NCBI GenBank assembly: GCA_029261475.1
Contig: JAJDBG010000078.1
Span: forward strand, 1-46,242
Reading direction: 5' to 3'
DNA length: 46,242 bases
Source: Nitrospinaceae bacterium
Lineage (GTDB): Bacteria > Nitrospinota > Nitrospinia > Nitrospinales > VA-1
Below are positions 8,093 to 16,256 of the stretch, one piece after another. Position numbers and translations under genes: made by a program. Within the stretch, counting starts at the first letter, position 1, and every line of letters begins with the position of its first letter. A model generated the notes under the pieces. The model did no database searches. It was not told the DNA's origin and saw only the letters and a program-made list of their open reading frames with translations.

Positions 8093-8617
8093 ATGGTACC
8101 TAAAATGGAAAAGGACGAATTGATAAAAGAGATCGTTCTTGATTTGTTTTATACAAATAAAGGCAATCTAAATGCTATCAATTCTGCAATCGATGCGAAG
8201 TTTTTTGGCGATAGAGAAAGAAGCATCACTCTCTTTGAAAAGTATATTCGCGCCAGAATTGGAAAAAATCCTAAAGTGATGAAGATATCTAAAATGGAAA
8301 TCTCTCCAGTAGAAGCCGTTTATTTGAGCAACTATCCAGATCTCAAAGAACTGGAATTTTTAGATATTCGTCAAAACTTTATTGGAGATATTGGATTGTC
8401 GGCAATTGCCCAATCGGAGTATATGAGCAATTTGAAAGAACTGGATGTGAGAAATAATCAGATAAGCAGGGTAGGGGCTGTCGCACTTTACGAAAGCCCT
8501 ATGCTAAAGAATTTGGAAATAGTCGATTTTCGAATGAACAAACTAGGCAAACGTTGGGAATCCAAATTGAAAGAAAGTGATAACTTCCCCCGACTCACGA
8601 CCGTAAGATCGGGGTAA
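8093..8617 (+). CDS. Leucine-rich-repeat protein (RNase-inhibitor-like repeats)
   Basis: 174 residues from ATG 8093, which has an AAGG box about ten nt upstream; in-frame alternatives are TTG 8087 and ATG 8105. The C-terminal two thirds contains about three LRR units with the pattern LxxLxxLDIRxNxIGDxGL, LKELDVRNNQISRVGA and LEIVDFRMNKLG. The N-terminal 60 residues form a charged helical region. There is no signal peptide, so a cytoplasmic protein-interaction role is likely. It stands alone, divergent from the DUF1538 operon; no specific function can be assigned. Confidence 0.75.
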   Translation: MVPKMEKDELIKEIVLDLFYTNKGNLNAINSAIDAKFFGDRERSITLFEKYIRARIGKNPKVMKISKMEISPVEAVYLSNYPDLKELEFLDIRQNFIGDIGLSAIAQSEYMSNLKELDVRNNQISRVGAVALYESPMLKNLEIVDFRMNKLGKRWESKLKESDNFPRLTTVRSG

Positions 8618-8628
8618 AGAGTCTTTTT
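8588..8628 (+). terminator. Possible intrinsic terminator at the end of the LRR gene
   Basis: Inverted repeat CCCCGA (8588-8593) and TCGGGG (8609-8614) with a 15-nt loop overlaps the last codons of the LRR gene. A short T-rich run (8621-8627) follows seven nt later. The stem is short and the T-run distant, so this is only a candidate. Confidence 0.35.
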
Positions 8629-8654
8629 CTATTTCAATCCTGTCCTTCGTTTTC

Positions 8655-8960
8655 TTATATGATGGATAAGTTTTTTTGTTCGCGAATCTTCTGAACCATT
8701 TTATCGGCTATTTCGTCGGCTTTGACTTCGTAATCTCCGCTTTCCAGGACCGATTTGAATTTGTTCACCAAATCTCGTCGAATATCCGTTCCTGTTAAAG
8801 CTGGTTTTTTAGATGCTTGTGCCTTGGATGTCGCTGATAAAGATACTTTATCTGTCGAAGTTTCTCCTTGGACAGAAGAAGTCGCTTTGGGAACCGAAAT
8901 CGAAATTTTGCTCACCGCTTGACGTCGCGCAACTTTCGTTGTGGGATGAAGTTCGTTCAT
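8655..8960 (-). CDS. flgM: FlgM-like anti-sigma-28 factor
   Basis: 101 residues from ATG 8960, chosen because GGGAG lies six nt upstream. A TTG at 8975 is less likely. The N-terminal half is low-complexity (Ser, Thr, Lys, Ala) as in the disordered FlgM N-terminus. The C-terminal half, IRRDLVNKFKSVLESGDYEV then KADEIADKMVQKI, is the typical FlgM sigma-binding helix pattern. FlgM holds sigma-28 (FliA) inactive until the flagellar hook is finished and FlgM is exported. No flagellar gene is in the window, so this is an orphan copy or the flagellar cluster lies elsewhere. Confidence 0.75.
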   Translation of the reverse strand: MNELHPTTKVARRQAVSKISISVPKATSSVQGETSTDKVSLSATSKAQASKKPALTGTDIRRDLVNKFKSVLESGDYEVKADEIADKMVQKIREQKNLSII

Positions 8961-9525
8961 GACTTGCTCCCGCAAACAGGTGAAAGAAAGACATCTTTAC
9001 AATAGGGCAACTTTACGGTTGTTTCTTTCCGCAAGTATAGTTTTCCTATATTTTGTAAATCATTAAAATTAAAGCTGGGATTTAGATTCGTCACTTTCCA
9101 TTTCCTCCTTGAAATGAAATGATGGGTCATGGTTTCAGCAATTTCCCCAAATAGTAAATCTGGCTATTTTGTTTTATAGGGAATTGAAGAAAAATTGCTT
9201 ATGGTTTGGCCCTCCGACCGCTCCATATTGTATTTTTCGGTATTTAAAAATTTTTCTTGAGGAAAATAATGGTTTTTCTCATAGATTTGTACGATTTCTT
9301 ATTTTCCAAAATATTTTTTCCTGAACTGAGAAAGAGGCTTGTTTTATTTTTATATACAGGATGGTTTTTAATGTTTTGAAATATTGTGACTTATAGCGGT
9401 TTGTGTGGTAGCTATGAGCTATCTGTTTGAAAGAGTCGTGAGGATTAGCTACAATCGCACTATCTTATTCAAATTGAGCCTAATTATTAGATAGAATACC
9501 GCTGTTTACGATATGAGGAGGGGTT
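8961..9525. other. 565-bp AT-rich intergenic region
   Basis: Between the divergent flgM-like and copZ-like genes. No convincing ORF, tRNA or known RNA is visible. It is rich in A/T runs and holds a short inverted repeat TAGCT-ATG-AGCTA at 9409-9421. It must contain the promoters for both neighbours. A TAGAAT hexamer close to the copZ-like gene could be a -10 box but lacks a good -35. Confidence 0.5.
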
Positions 9526-9732
9526 ATGCCAACAGAGATCATTAAAGTGGATGGGATGAGTTGCGACCATTGCGTTCAAACGATTACAAAAGCGTTAGAA
9601 GCGATTTCATCGGTCAAGCGTGTGGAAGTTAGGCTTAAGGAAAAGGAAGTGTTGCTGGGCTATGAAGGTGGGGAGGATACTTTGTCCTCAGCAAGGTCAG
9701 CAATTATTGAGGCTGGGTTTGAGCTTGTATGA
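9526..9732 (+). CDS. Heavy-metal-associated (HMA) domain protein, CopZ-like
   Basis: 68 residues, a complete single HMA domain. The metal-binding motif GMSCDHC (MxCxxC, Cys13/Cys16) sits in the usual first loop and the protein ends with the canonical AGFEL strand. A strong AGGAGG ribosome-binding site precedes ATG 9526. Such proteins carry Cu(I) or similar soft metals to P-type ATPases or regulators. No copper ATPase or CueR/CopY gene is adjacent, so the client is elsewhere. Function as a cytosolic metallochaperone is well supported by family; the metal is inferred. Confidence 0.9.
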   Translation: MPTEIIKVDGMSCDHCVQTITKALEAISSVKRVEVRLKEKEVLLGYEGGEDTLSSARSAIIEAGFELV

Positions 9733-9753
9733 AAAATTAGGGAATGGGGCTTT

Positions 9754-10926
9754 TCAGGAGTAGAGCTTACCTATCTTTACCCACAGTGATTTTTCGGCTC
9801 CTTCGCGCATGATATGAATTTTGACACGTTTCCCAATTTCCGTGTCAGCCACCATATTCTGAAATTTTTTGGAATTTGGAACCTCATCACCGTCAAATTT
9901 GACAATAATGTCTCCGCGAAGCAATCCACCTCTTTCAGCAGGGGTTTTTTTCTGAACATTGTTGATCAATACCCCTGTAACTTTTTTGGGTAATTTAAAA
10001 GAATCAGCCAGTTCAGGGGTCACCGATTGAATTCCAACCCCCAGCCACCCGCGGTCCACATCGCCATATTTGATCAGTTGCCTGCCTACTTCCAAGGCTG
10101 TTTCAATGGGAATTGCAAAGCCCACACCTGACCCAAGCTCTGCTACTGCGGTATTGATACCAATGATTTCTCCATCCAGATTGATCAGTGGGCCACCACT
10201 ATTGCCAGGATTGATCGAAGCATCGGTTTGGATGAAATTCTCGTAGGTAGCAATACCTAAATCATATCGACTCTTACCACTAACAACGCCTACGGTAACC
10301 GTTCCTTCCAATCCATAAGGGTTTCCGATAGCCATCACCCATTCACCCACTTCGAGGTTTTGGGTGGAACCAAACCTGGGAACAGGGAAATCCCTGTAAG
10401 AAGACACTTTAACCACAGCAAGATCAGATTTCGAGTCTACGCCAATGATATCGCAATAGAGGCTCCGGCCATCGAGAAACTTTATCAGCATTCTCTCGTT
10501 ATCTTCTACAACATGGTAATTCGTCAAAATATGTCCCTCTTCATCCATCAGCAATCCAGAACCGAGATTTTCAAGGGAGTATTTCTTTTTTCCAAATCGT
10601 TTGAGGATCCATTCTTTAGCGGTAAAATACCAGGGAAATTCAGCTCCTGGCTCAGGAGGGTTCCATTGGGAATTTTCTACTTGTTCCTGGATGCTGTTGA
10701 TGCTGACAACCAATGGTTTGACAGCTTTGGCATTCTTGATAAATGATTCTTGGAGAGCCAACAGATTCTTATATTCCTGGCGGTTTGCAAAGGGGGATGA
10801 TGAAACTTTTTTTACGGAATCGGTCCACTCGAGATCCAGCATATCAATGTTTGGAGCATGTTGAGAGGCCAATAAGAAACCTGCAACAAGAGGTATCATC
10901 AGTTTCCAATACCCTTTAGCAATCAT
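9754..10926 (-). CDS. HtrA/Do-like trypsin-fold serine protease with PDZ domain
   Basis: 390 residues. An N-terminal hydrophobic segment (about 8-20) is a signal peptide or anchor. The S1C protease domain carries the triad His138 (TNYHVV), Asp168 (SDLAVV) and Ser243 (GNSGGPL). One PDZ domain follows (about 295-385, from DRGWLGVGIQ to the C-terminus). A single PDZ makes it DegS-like in layout rather than DegP, which has two. It is expected to degrade or sense misfolded envelope proteins in the periplasm. Its start overlaps the 3' end of ubiE by 11 nt, so the two genes form an operon transcribed from the ubiE promoter. Confidence 0.93.
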   Translation of the reverse strand: MIAKGYWKLMIPLVAGFLLASQHAPNIDMLDLEWTDSVKKVSSSPFANRQEYKNLLALQESFIKNAKAVKPLVVSINSIQEQVENSQWNPPEPGAEFPWYFTAKEWILKRFGKKKYSLENLGSGLLMDEEGHILTNYHVVEDNERMLIKFLDGRSLYCDIIGVDSKSDLAVVKVSSYRDFPVPRFGSTQNLEVGEWVMAIGNPYGLEGTVTVGVVSGKSRYDLGIATYENFIQTDASINPGNSGGPLINLDGEIIGINTAVAELGSGVGFAIPIETALEVGRQLIKYGDVDRGWLGVGIQSVTPELADSFKLPKKVTGVLINNVQKKTPAERGGLLRGDIIVKFDGDEVPNSKKFQNMVADTEIGKRVKIHIMREGAEKSLWVKIGKLYS

Positions 10927-11638
10927 TTTTCACTCCTGTATAAAGAGTCACAATGCCAAAGGTAAGATTTTGAAAGCCCACTTGTTTGAAACCAGCAAAT
11001 TCCATCATTTCAGCAAATTCTTTACGTTGAGGGAAATGTGAAACCGATTCGGGCAAATATTTATAGGCACTATCGTGCTTGGAAACCATGCGCCCGAATA
11101 TGGGTAAAATAATATCAAAATAGCTTTTATAAATCCATTTCAGAAATATATTTTCTGGCATTGAAAACTCCAGCACAACTATGCGGCCTTTAGGTTTTAG
11201 GATCCTAATCATTTCTTTTAAGCCATTCTCGGGCGAAGAAAAATTGCGCAATCCAAAAGCGACGCTAGTCCCATCAAATAAATTGTCAGCAAAGGGCAAC
11301 GCTTCTCCGCAACCGGCTATAAAAGCTATATCGTCTTTGCGATTCTTGCGCTTAACTTTATTCATTCCCAAATTCAACATGGGAATACAAAAATCTACCC
11401 CATACACTTTACGGACTCGACATTTGGCAATTTCTATAGCGAGATCAGCTGTTCCTGTAGCAACGTCCAGATAACAACCATCTTTGGATGGCGCAAGCAC
11501 AGCCACCGCTTTTTTTCGCCAATAGATATCTTGTCCAAAACTCAATACCCGATTCAAGAAATCATAGCGAGGAGCAATCGCTCCAAACATGGATTCTATT
11601 TGCTGAGGAAATTGGGCAGAACGTTCGGGCAAATTCAT
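10916..11638 (-). CDS. ubiE: Menaquinone/ubiquinone biosynthesis C-methyltransferase
   Basis: 240 residues, normal for UbiE/MenG. Signature segments are MFGAIAPRYDFLNRVLSFG, the SAM-binding DVATGTADLAIEIA, the GCGEALPF motif and the downstream FGLRNFSSPENGLKEMIRIL. The enzyme methylates demethylmenaquinone (or the ubiquinone precursor) using S-adenosylmethionine. Which quinone is used here cannot be read from this gene. A good sigma70-type promoter lies directly upstream on the same strand, and the htrA-like gene follows with an 11-nt overlap. Confidence 0.95.
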   Translation of the reverse strand: MNLPERSAQFPQQIESMFGAIAPRYDFLNRVLSFGQDIYWRKKAVAVLAPSKDGCYLDVATGTADLAIEIAKCRVRKVYGVDFCIPMLNLGMNKVKRKNRKDDIAFIAGCGEALPFADNLFDGTSVAFGLRNFSSPENGLKEMIRILKPKGRIVVLEFSMPENIFLKWIYKSYFDIILPIFGRMVSKHDSAYKYLPESVSHFPQRKEFAEMMEFAGFKQVGFQNLTFGIVTLYTGVKNDC

Positions 11639-11666
11639 GCTAACTATTTGTTTATTGTGAATTCTA

Positions 11667-11695
11667 ATTGTATGTTATCTAACTATTGTTGACAA
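11667..11695 (-). promoter_or_regulatory. Sigma70-type promoter for ubiE
   Basis: On the minus strand a -35 box TTGTCA (11690-11695) is followed after exactly 17 nt by a -10 box TACAAT (11667-11672). Both match consensus at five of six positions. The -10 lies about 28 nt upstream of the ubiE ATG at 11638. Confidence 0.6.
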
Positions 11696-11793
11696 GTAAT
11701 ATATCAGGAACTCCCATCACATTACAAAGTGTCGTTTTGAAATTTAATCCTTAATGTTTAACTCTAGATTTACGCTTATAAACTTTTAAATTA

Positions 11794-12351
11794 ATGCAAA
11801 ATATGAAAAAAGTTCTTGTTGTGCTTGCTCCAGGTTTTGAAGAAATTGAAACAATTACAAGTGTAGATATATTAAGGCGGGCGGGTGCCCGTGTGACCTT
11901 GGCTGGAATAGAGAACAGTCTGATGGAGGGATCACGAGGAATAAACATCATGCCAGATTGCGGTTTTGATGAGATCGATTCTAATAGCTTTGACTTGATT
12001 GTTCTTCCTGGAGGGCAACCGGGAACCACTAATCTTCAAAATGATTCGCGTGTGAAGAAAATTGTATGTGAAATGGATGATGCCGGAAAAACAATTGCCG
12101 CAATCTGTGCCGCGCCGCTGGTTTTGCAGTCTGCTGGAATAATAAAAGGACGGAGAGTTACCAGTCACCCCTCAGTCCGGGAGAAACTGAAGGATGTTAA
12201 GTATTCTGAGAAGCGCGTGGAAGTAGATGGCAATGTCATCACCAGCCAAAGCCCTGGAACCGCTATGGAATTTTCCCTGCAATTGATAGAAGTCTTATTC
12301 GGTCAAGAAAGAGTCGAGGTCGTTAACAAAGGTGTCCTCGCTAAAAGGTGA
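11794..12351 (+). CDS. DJ-1/PfpI family protein (YajL-like)
   Basis: 185 residues, the standard length of bacterial YajL/DJ-1 proteins. LAPGFEEIE contains the acidic residue that pairs with the reactive Cys, VLPGGQPG follows, and the nucleophile elbow AAICAAPLVL supplies that Cys. SHPS and SQSPGTAMEF later in the chain are typical of the DJ-1 branch rather than PfpI proteases. Members act in oxidative stress protection and are reported to have glyoxalase or deglycase activity. ATG 11803 is an alternative start three codons downstream. Monocistronic by context. Confidence 0.9.
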   Translation: MQNMKKVLVVLAPGFEEIETITSVDILRRAGARVTLAGIENSLMEGSRGINIMPDCGFDEIDSNSFDLIVLPGGQPGTTNLQNDSRVKKIVCEMDDAGKTIAAICAAPLVLQSAGIIKGRRVTSHPSVREKLKDVKYSEKRVEVDGNVITSQSPGTAMEFSLQLIEVLFGQERVEVVNKGVLAKR

Positions 12352-12407
12352 TAAGAAAAATACAGCAAATAACTTGTTAAAGGGATGATTCTAAATGCTT
12401 TTACAGG

Positions 12408-12671
12408 CTAACGCACTGTTTCGATCCCCTTGAATAGATCGTCGTCCATATCATCGGGCCCTTTAACCTTTCGCTGAACTTTTATATTTGCCATAAAATA
12501 TTCGTTGCATTTAATGCAAATCCATCCTTCGCCAGAGAATATCCAGCATTCAAATTCTACCCAATCCTCTGCTTCTTCTTCGCTGTCGCAAAAATCGCCA
12601 TGCTGTGAACAATCCGATGCCTGTTTTGTCTGGCATTCAACTGCAAATTGATTACCTTTTTTTATAATCAA
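12408..12671 (-). CDS. Small Cys-rich acidic protein of unknown function
   Basis: 87 residues. The TTG start at 12671 is supported by an AGGAG box seven nt upstream. Six Cys occur: Cys13, Cys21, Cys28, Cys42, and a CxxC pair near 52-55 in the segment GWICIKCNEYF. This suggests a metal-binding fold. The middle is very acidic. I recognise no family. It is convergent with the DJ-1 gene. Confidence 0.55.
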   Translation of the reverse strand: MIIKKGNQFAVECQTKQASDCSQHGDFCDSEEEAEDWVEFECWIFSGEGWICIKCNEYFMANIKVQRKVKGPDDMDDDLFKGIETVR

Positions 12672-13082
12672 TGGAAAGCTCCTAAAATCAGAGACACATA
12701 AAAGGGCCGAAATACAGCTAAAATGGCATTTTTGTGTGTTTTTTTGGGGTTAATATAAGAAAACATTTGAATTTTTACAAAAAAACCAAGTTTTACACAA
12801 TAATGATAACGAACCGGAACCGCTATGAAAAGGAAAAATTTCCTCTAGAGAGGTAGCAAAATAGTAAAGGTATCTTGTATGGGTATCTGCTAAATCAGAA
12901 ATTTAAATATTTCCTAGGCATTCGTGTTCAAGAGAAAATATTACAAAGCAGTAAAAATCAGTCAAAAGCGTTTTTTTAAAACCTTTTCAGGTCTTCTTTC
13001 ATCAAAGTTAATGTATTTATAGATGAAATAAGCATTTTGGAAATTATCTGATTTGCTTTAGACCATAAAAGGAATTGCTGCC
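12672..13082. other. 411-bp intergenic region with overlapping inverted repeats
   Basis: Between the divergent small Cys-rich gene and the zinc-ribbon gene. No ORF or known RNA is seen. It is AT-rich and contains two partly overlapping perfect inverted repeats. The first is AGGAAA-AA-TTTCCT at 12831-12844 and the second CCTCT-AG-AGAGG at 12842-12853; they share the CCT and so cannot fold at the same time. Confidence 0.5.
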
Positions 13083-13295
13083 ATGAATGTAAACATTTCT
13101 AGAAGCAAACTACTTATCAATAAAAAGCGTTACACTCCCAAGGCCTCTAAAAGTAGTAGACGGTCTTCAAAGTGCAATCATTGCGGTGGAATCATTAGGG
13201 AAAATGAAGGTTTGAAGTCTTGCCTCATGTGCTCACGTGATGTTAGCCACAATTGCTCATCCTGCGGGTATATCCCCACAGAAGCTCAATTTTAA
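13083..13295 (+). CDS. Small double-CxxC zinc-ribbon protein
   Basis: 70 residues with an AAAGGA box upstream of ATG 13083. The N-terminal 30 residues are strongly basic and Ser-rich. They are followed by CNHCGG, CLMC and CSSCGY, three CxxC knuckles plus one extra Cys just before the last (NCSSCG). The pattern fits one or two zinc sites, with a basic tail able to contact nucleic acid. No known family could be assigned. The gene is followed by a strong hairpin at 13331-13354. Confidence 0.6.
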   Translation: MNVNISRSKLLINKKRYTPKASKSSRRSSKCNHCGGIIRENEGLKSCLMCSRDVSHNCSSCGYIPTEAQF

Positions 13296-13330
13296 CTTGT
13301 CCTCCTAAATCACAAAACACAAGTTAACAC

Positions 13331-13354
13331 CTTATGGCCCTTCGGGGCCGTGAG
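13331..13354. terminator. Ten-base-pair hairpin with UUCG tetraloop between convergent genes
   Basis: CTTATGGCCC and GGGCCGTGAG pair across a TTCG loop (two G-T wobbles); the closing C-TTCG-G is the extra-stable tetraloop. It lies 35 nt after the zinc-ribbon stop and 33 nt before the phzF stop on the other strand. No T-run follows on either strand, so it may act as an RNA 3'-end stabiliser or a non-canonical bidirectional terminator. Confidence 0.5.
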
Positions 13355-13386
13355 GATTATAAAAATCCCCCTCCTGGCTATAGTGG

Positions 13387-14268
13387 CTATAGGCTAATTT
13401 GGCCTTCGATAATAAAAACACACTTTCCTCCCACTTCAATTTCCCACTCCGACTGCATATTTATCCTTACCGCTACATAAAGACTCGACGGACGATTGAC
13501 CTCATAGCCTTGTTCTATCAGGATGTTACCGTCTGACACGATTCCATAATGCACTAAATAGGCACCCAATGCGCCTCCAGCACTCCCTGTCGCAGGGTCT
13601 TCGGGAATTCCTATAAAGGGTGCAAAGGACCGTGAGTGGACGGTCGAATTTGGGGACTCTGTTTCCTGACTGAAAGCGTAAATCATATCTACATTTGTTG
13701 TTCGTAATAAGGTAAACAGTGATTCGCTATTCACTTGCACAGCTTTAAGAGCTTTTAAAGTCTTCAGAGGAACAAATAAGCAGGGAAATCCAGTTGAAAC
13801 AACCTGGGCCGGGGAAGAGGGCAAAATATCCTCTAAATGTATTCCCAAGGCTTTCGCTAAAAGGGGCAAATCTTCAAATATATCTAGAAATTCAGGTTGA
13901 GGTTGTTGCATACAACAAATCCCATCTTCTTTTGCCTTAACATTTATGAGCCCGGCAGGAAGCTTCAATTTGACTTCTTTGACGTTGGGTTCTAGCCAGA
14001 CTTTATTGAATATGGCAAATGCTGTCCCGATAACGGGATGTCCTGCGAAGGGTATTTCTTTTCCAGGTGTGAAAATTCGCATGTCAAAATCTGCGGAGGA
14101 ATTCTCCGATGGGAACAAAAAAACGGTTTCAGACAAATTCATCTCACGGGCAATTTTTTGCAGAGTTGCGTCGCTCCAGCCAGGCACTTCTGGAAATAAT
14201 GCCAAGGGGTTGCCGCCAAGGGGTTGATCTGTAAATACATCGATCTGATAAAAGGGTACGGTTTTCAT
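13387..14268 (-). CDS. PhzF family isomerase/epimerase-like protein
   Basis: 293 residues, the full family length. Motifs are FYQIDVFTDQPLGGNPLALF at the N-terminus, MNLSETVF carrying the putative catalytic Glu, FTPGKEIPFAGHP, and EDPATGSAGGALGAYL in the second half. The fold is the diaminopimelate-epimerase-like double barrel. The phenazine enzyme PhzF isomerises a dihydro-hydroxyanthranilate, but most homologues act on unknown substrates and no phenazine genes are present. The start overlaps the asnB stop (ATGA), so it is translationally coupled to asnB. Confidence 0.92.
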   Translation of the reverse strand: MKTVPFYQIDVFTDQPLGGNPLALFPEVPGWSDATLQKIAREMNLSETVFLFPSENSSADFDMRIFTPGKEIPFAGHPVIGTAFAIFNKVWLEPNVKEVKLKLPAGLINVKAKEDGICCMQQPQPEFLDIFEDLPLLAKALGIHLEDILPSSPAQVVSTGFPCLFVPLKTLKALKAVQVNSESLFTLLRTTNVDMIYAFSQETESPNSTVHSRSFAPFIGIPEDPATGSAGGALGAYLVHYGIVSDGNILIEQGYEVNRPSSLYVAVRINMQSEWEIEVGGKCVFIIEGQISL

Positions 14269-16154
14269 AATAAATGTTGGTTAGCCCATTTTTTTAATAC
14301 ATAAATAGCCCAAGGACGAGACCAAGAGGTTTTTCCCTCAAGAAATCGATGCCAGACAGCTTGGACACCCTTTTCATTCAGAAATTCGCTCAAAGGGGCG
14401 ACAGGGGTCATTAGAACAGATTCTACTTCTTCCCTTAACGAACCTTTCATCCAGGTTTCAAAGGGCAGGGTGAAGCCCATTTTCTTTCTGCTTATAATTT
14501 CCTTTGGAATATCGTCTCCCATTGCTTTCACAAGGAGCGGTTTGGGGGTATTCCCATCCATTTTGAACTTTTCTGGAAATGAAAGTATGGATTCCACTAA
14601 AAGGTGATCTGTGAAAGGGACTCGGATTTCCAATCCATTGCACATACCCATCACATCGGCATCCTTAAGCAAAGTAGGGGTCATGTACTGGGTGATTTCC
14701 AAATAGGAAATTTGATCGAATAAATCCCAACCTTTGATCTTATCCTGAATCAATGCGGTGTTTTCATAATGCAGAGAAGACTCTTTATAAAATAAAGTGC
14801 TATCGTGAAAAAGTGACTTCAAATCACTATCAGTGAAAAGGCTACGAAATAAATACCAGGCCTGAGTTCCTTTATAATCAGAGTCTAGCAAATCTTTAAT
14901 TTTTGAATATTTGTCAGACTGTATTTGAGGTATTAGTAGAAGTGATTTGAGCAGGCATGACGCGATTTTTCTAATGCATTTAGGCAGGCTGGCTATTTTG
15001 TTCAACTGCGGCAAAAGTTTAAACGAATCGTAACCACCGAAAAGCTCATCGCCACCCAATCCCGACAAGGCAACTTTCCAGCCCAATTCCTTTGCTTGCC
15101 TCGAAACCATGAAAACATTGACTCCGTCCACCGTAGGCTGATCCATAGAATTCAAAAAATCTGGCAGGGAATCCCGTAGCTCCATATCCTGAATTTGAAA
15201 CTCGTTGTGTCGCGAGTTAGATTTATTTGCTGAAATCCGAGCGTATTTCGATTCATCAAATTCCTTTTCTCCGAAGACAACAGAAAGTGTCTGCGTTTCG
15301 GGATTTGATTTAGTCATTAAAGCGACCACCGCACTGGAATCGATTCCACCACTCAAGAATGCGCCTACAGGAACATCGCTGACCATTCGAGACTGGACTG
15401 CCGACTCAATAGCCTTTTGAGCACTTTCTATAGAGGGTGTGATTCCAGATTCACGACATTTGTCTAATTCCCAGTAGGGCTTTTCTTCTAATTTTCCATT
15501 CACCCATTCACAATAATGTCCCGGAGGCAATTCCCGGATTCCCTCAATCATGGTATGCGGTGCTTGTAATCTACCAAAGGACAGGTATTGAAATAAGCCC
15601 TGGGGATCAATTTTCCGCTGAATCAGACCCGTCGCTAATAAAGAACGGACCTCAGAGGCAAAGATTAAATTTTTTGAGTCATGATAATAATACAGTGGTT
15701 TGACACCCAGACGGTCCCGAGCCAGAATCATTGACTTGCGTTCAACATTCCAAATCCCAAAAGCAAACATACCGCGCAAACGATCCAGTGCCTGGATTCC
15801 CCAATTTTGAAATGCGTACAGGAGAACTTCTGTGTCTGATTGCGATTTGAAATGATAACGAGAACTCAATTCCTTACGTATGGCCTGATAATTATAAATT
15901 TCGTTGTTTGAGGTGATCCAGAAAGACTTGTCACTATTGGTCATCGGTTGATGACCCGAGGTGCTGAGATCAATCACCGATAGACGACGGTGACCGAGGG
16001 AGAGATGAAGCGATTCAGGGTAAGGTAATAGAACTTTCCCAAAATCATCTGGCCCGCGATGCTCTTGCAACCGTAACATCGCATCTAGAATTTCTTCGGG
16101 GGCAAACGGAAGTCCGTTTGGGTCCTGGCTTAGAATGCCCGCAATACCGCACAT
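14265..16154 (-). CDS. asnB: Asparagine synthase (glutamine-hydrolysing)
   Basis: 629 residues. The N-terminal class II glutamine amidotransferase domain begins MCGIAGIL, with Cys2 as nucleophile. The C-terminal synthetase domain has the pyrophosphate loop SGGIDSSAVV and the ALSGLGGDELFGGY motif. It makes asparagine from aspartate, ATP and glutamine-derived ammonia. The length and GGDELFGGY context also fit paralogues that amidate sugars or peptides in exopolysaccharide clusters, so free asparagine synthesis is probable but not certain. It is downstream of the split transketolase genes and coupled to phzF. Confidence 0.9.
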   Translation of the reverse strand: MCGIAGILSQDPNGLPFAPEEILDAMLRLQEHRGPDDFGKVLLPYPESLHLSLGHRRLSVIDLSTSGHQPMTNSDKSFWITSNNEIYNYQAIRKELSSRYHFKSQSDTEVLLYAFQNWGIQALDRLRGMFAFGIWNVERKSMILARDRLGVKPLYYYHDSKNLIFASEVRSLLATGLIQRKIDPQGLFQYLSFGRLQAPHTMIEGIRELPPGHYCEWVNGKLEEKPYWELDKCRESGITPSIESAQKAIESAVQSRMVSDVPVGAFLSGGIDSSAVVALMTKSNPETQTLSVVFGEKEFDESKYARISANKSNSRHNEFQIQDMELRDSLPDFLNSMDQPTVDGVNVFMVSRQAKELGWKVALSGLGGDELFGGYDSFKLLPQLNKIASLPKCIRKIASCLLKSLLLIPQIQSDKYSKIKDLLDSDYKGTQAWYLFRSLFTDSDLKSLFHDSTLFYKESSLHYENTALIQDKIKGWDLFDQISYLEITQYMTPTLLKDADVMGMCNGLEIRVPFTDHLLVESILSFPEKFKMDGNTPKPLLVKAMGDDIPKEIISRKKMGFTLPFETWMKGSLREEVESVLMTPVAPLSEFLNEKGVQAVWHRFLEGKTSWSRPWAIYVLKKWANQHLL

Positions 16155-16256
16155 TAGAGGATTTTATCCAGGAAGGGGATTCGGGAACCTAAATACTTAG
16201 GTTCTCATAACATATATTATGTAAACTAGCAGGTCGAAATAATAAAAGAGCCTTTG

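Noticed and set aside
8961-9525. Hidden tRNA or small RNA in the large AT-rich gap
   Set aside because: No cloverleaf, TPsiC-like box or terminator-backed structure could be found by eye.
11689-11717. Plus-strand TTGACA as a promoter for the DJ-1 gene
   Set aside because: No -10-like hexamer at 15-19 nt. The same bases are better explained as the -35 of the minus-strand ubiE promoter.
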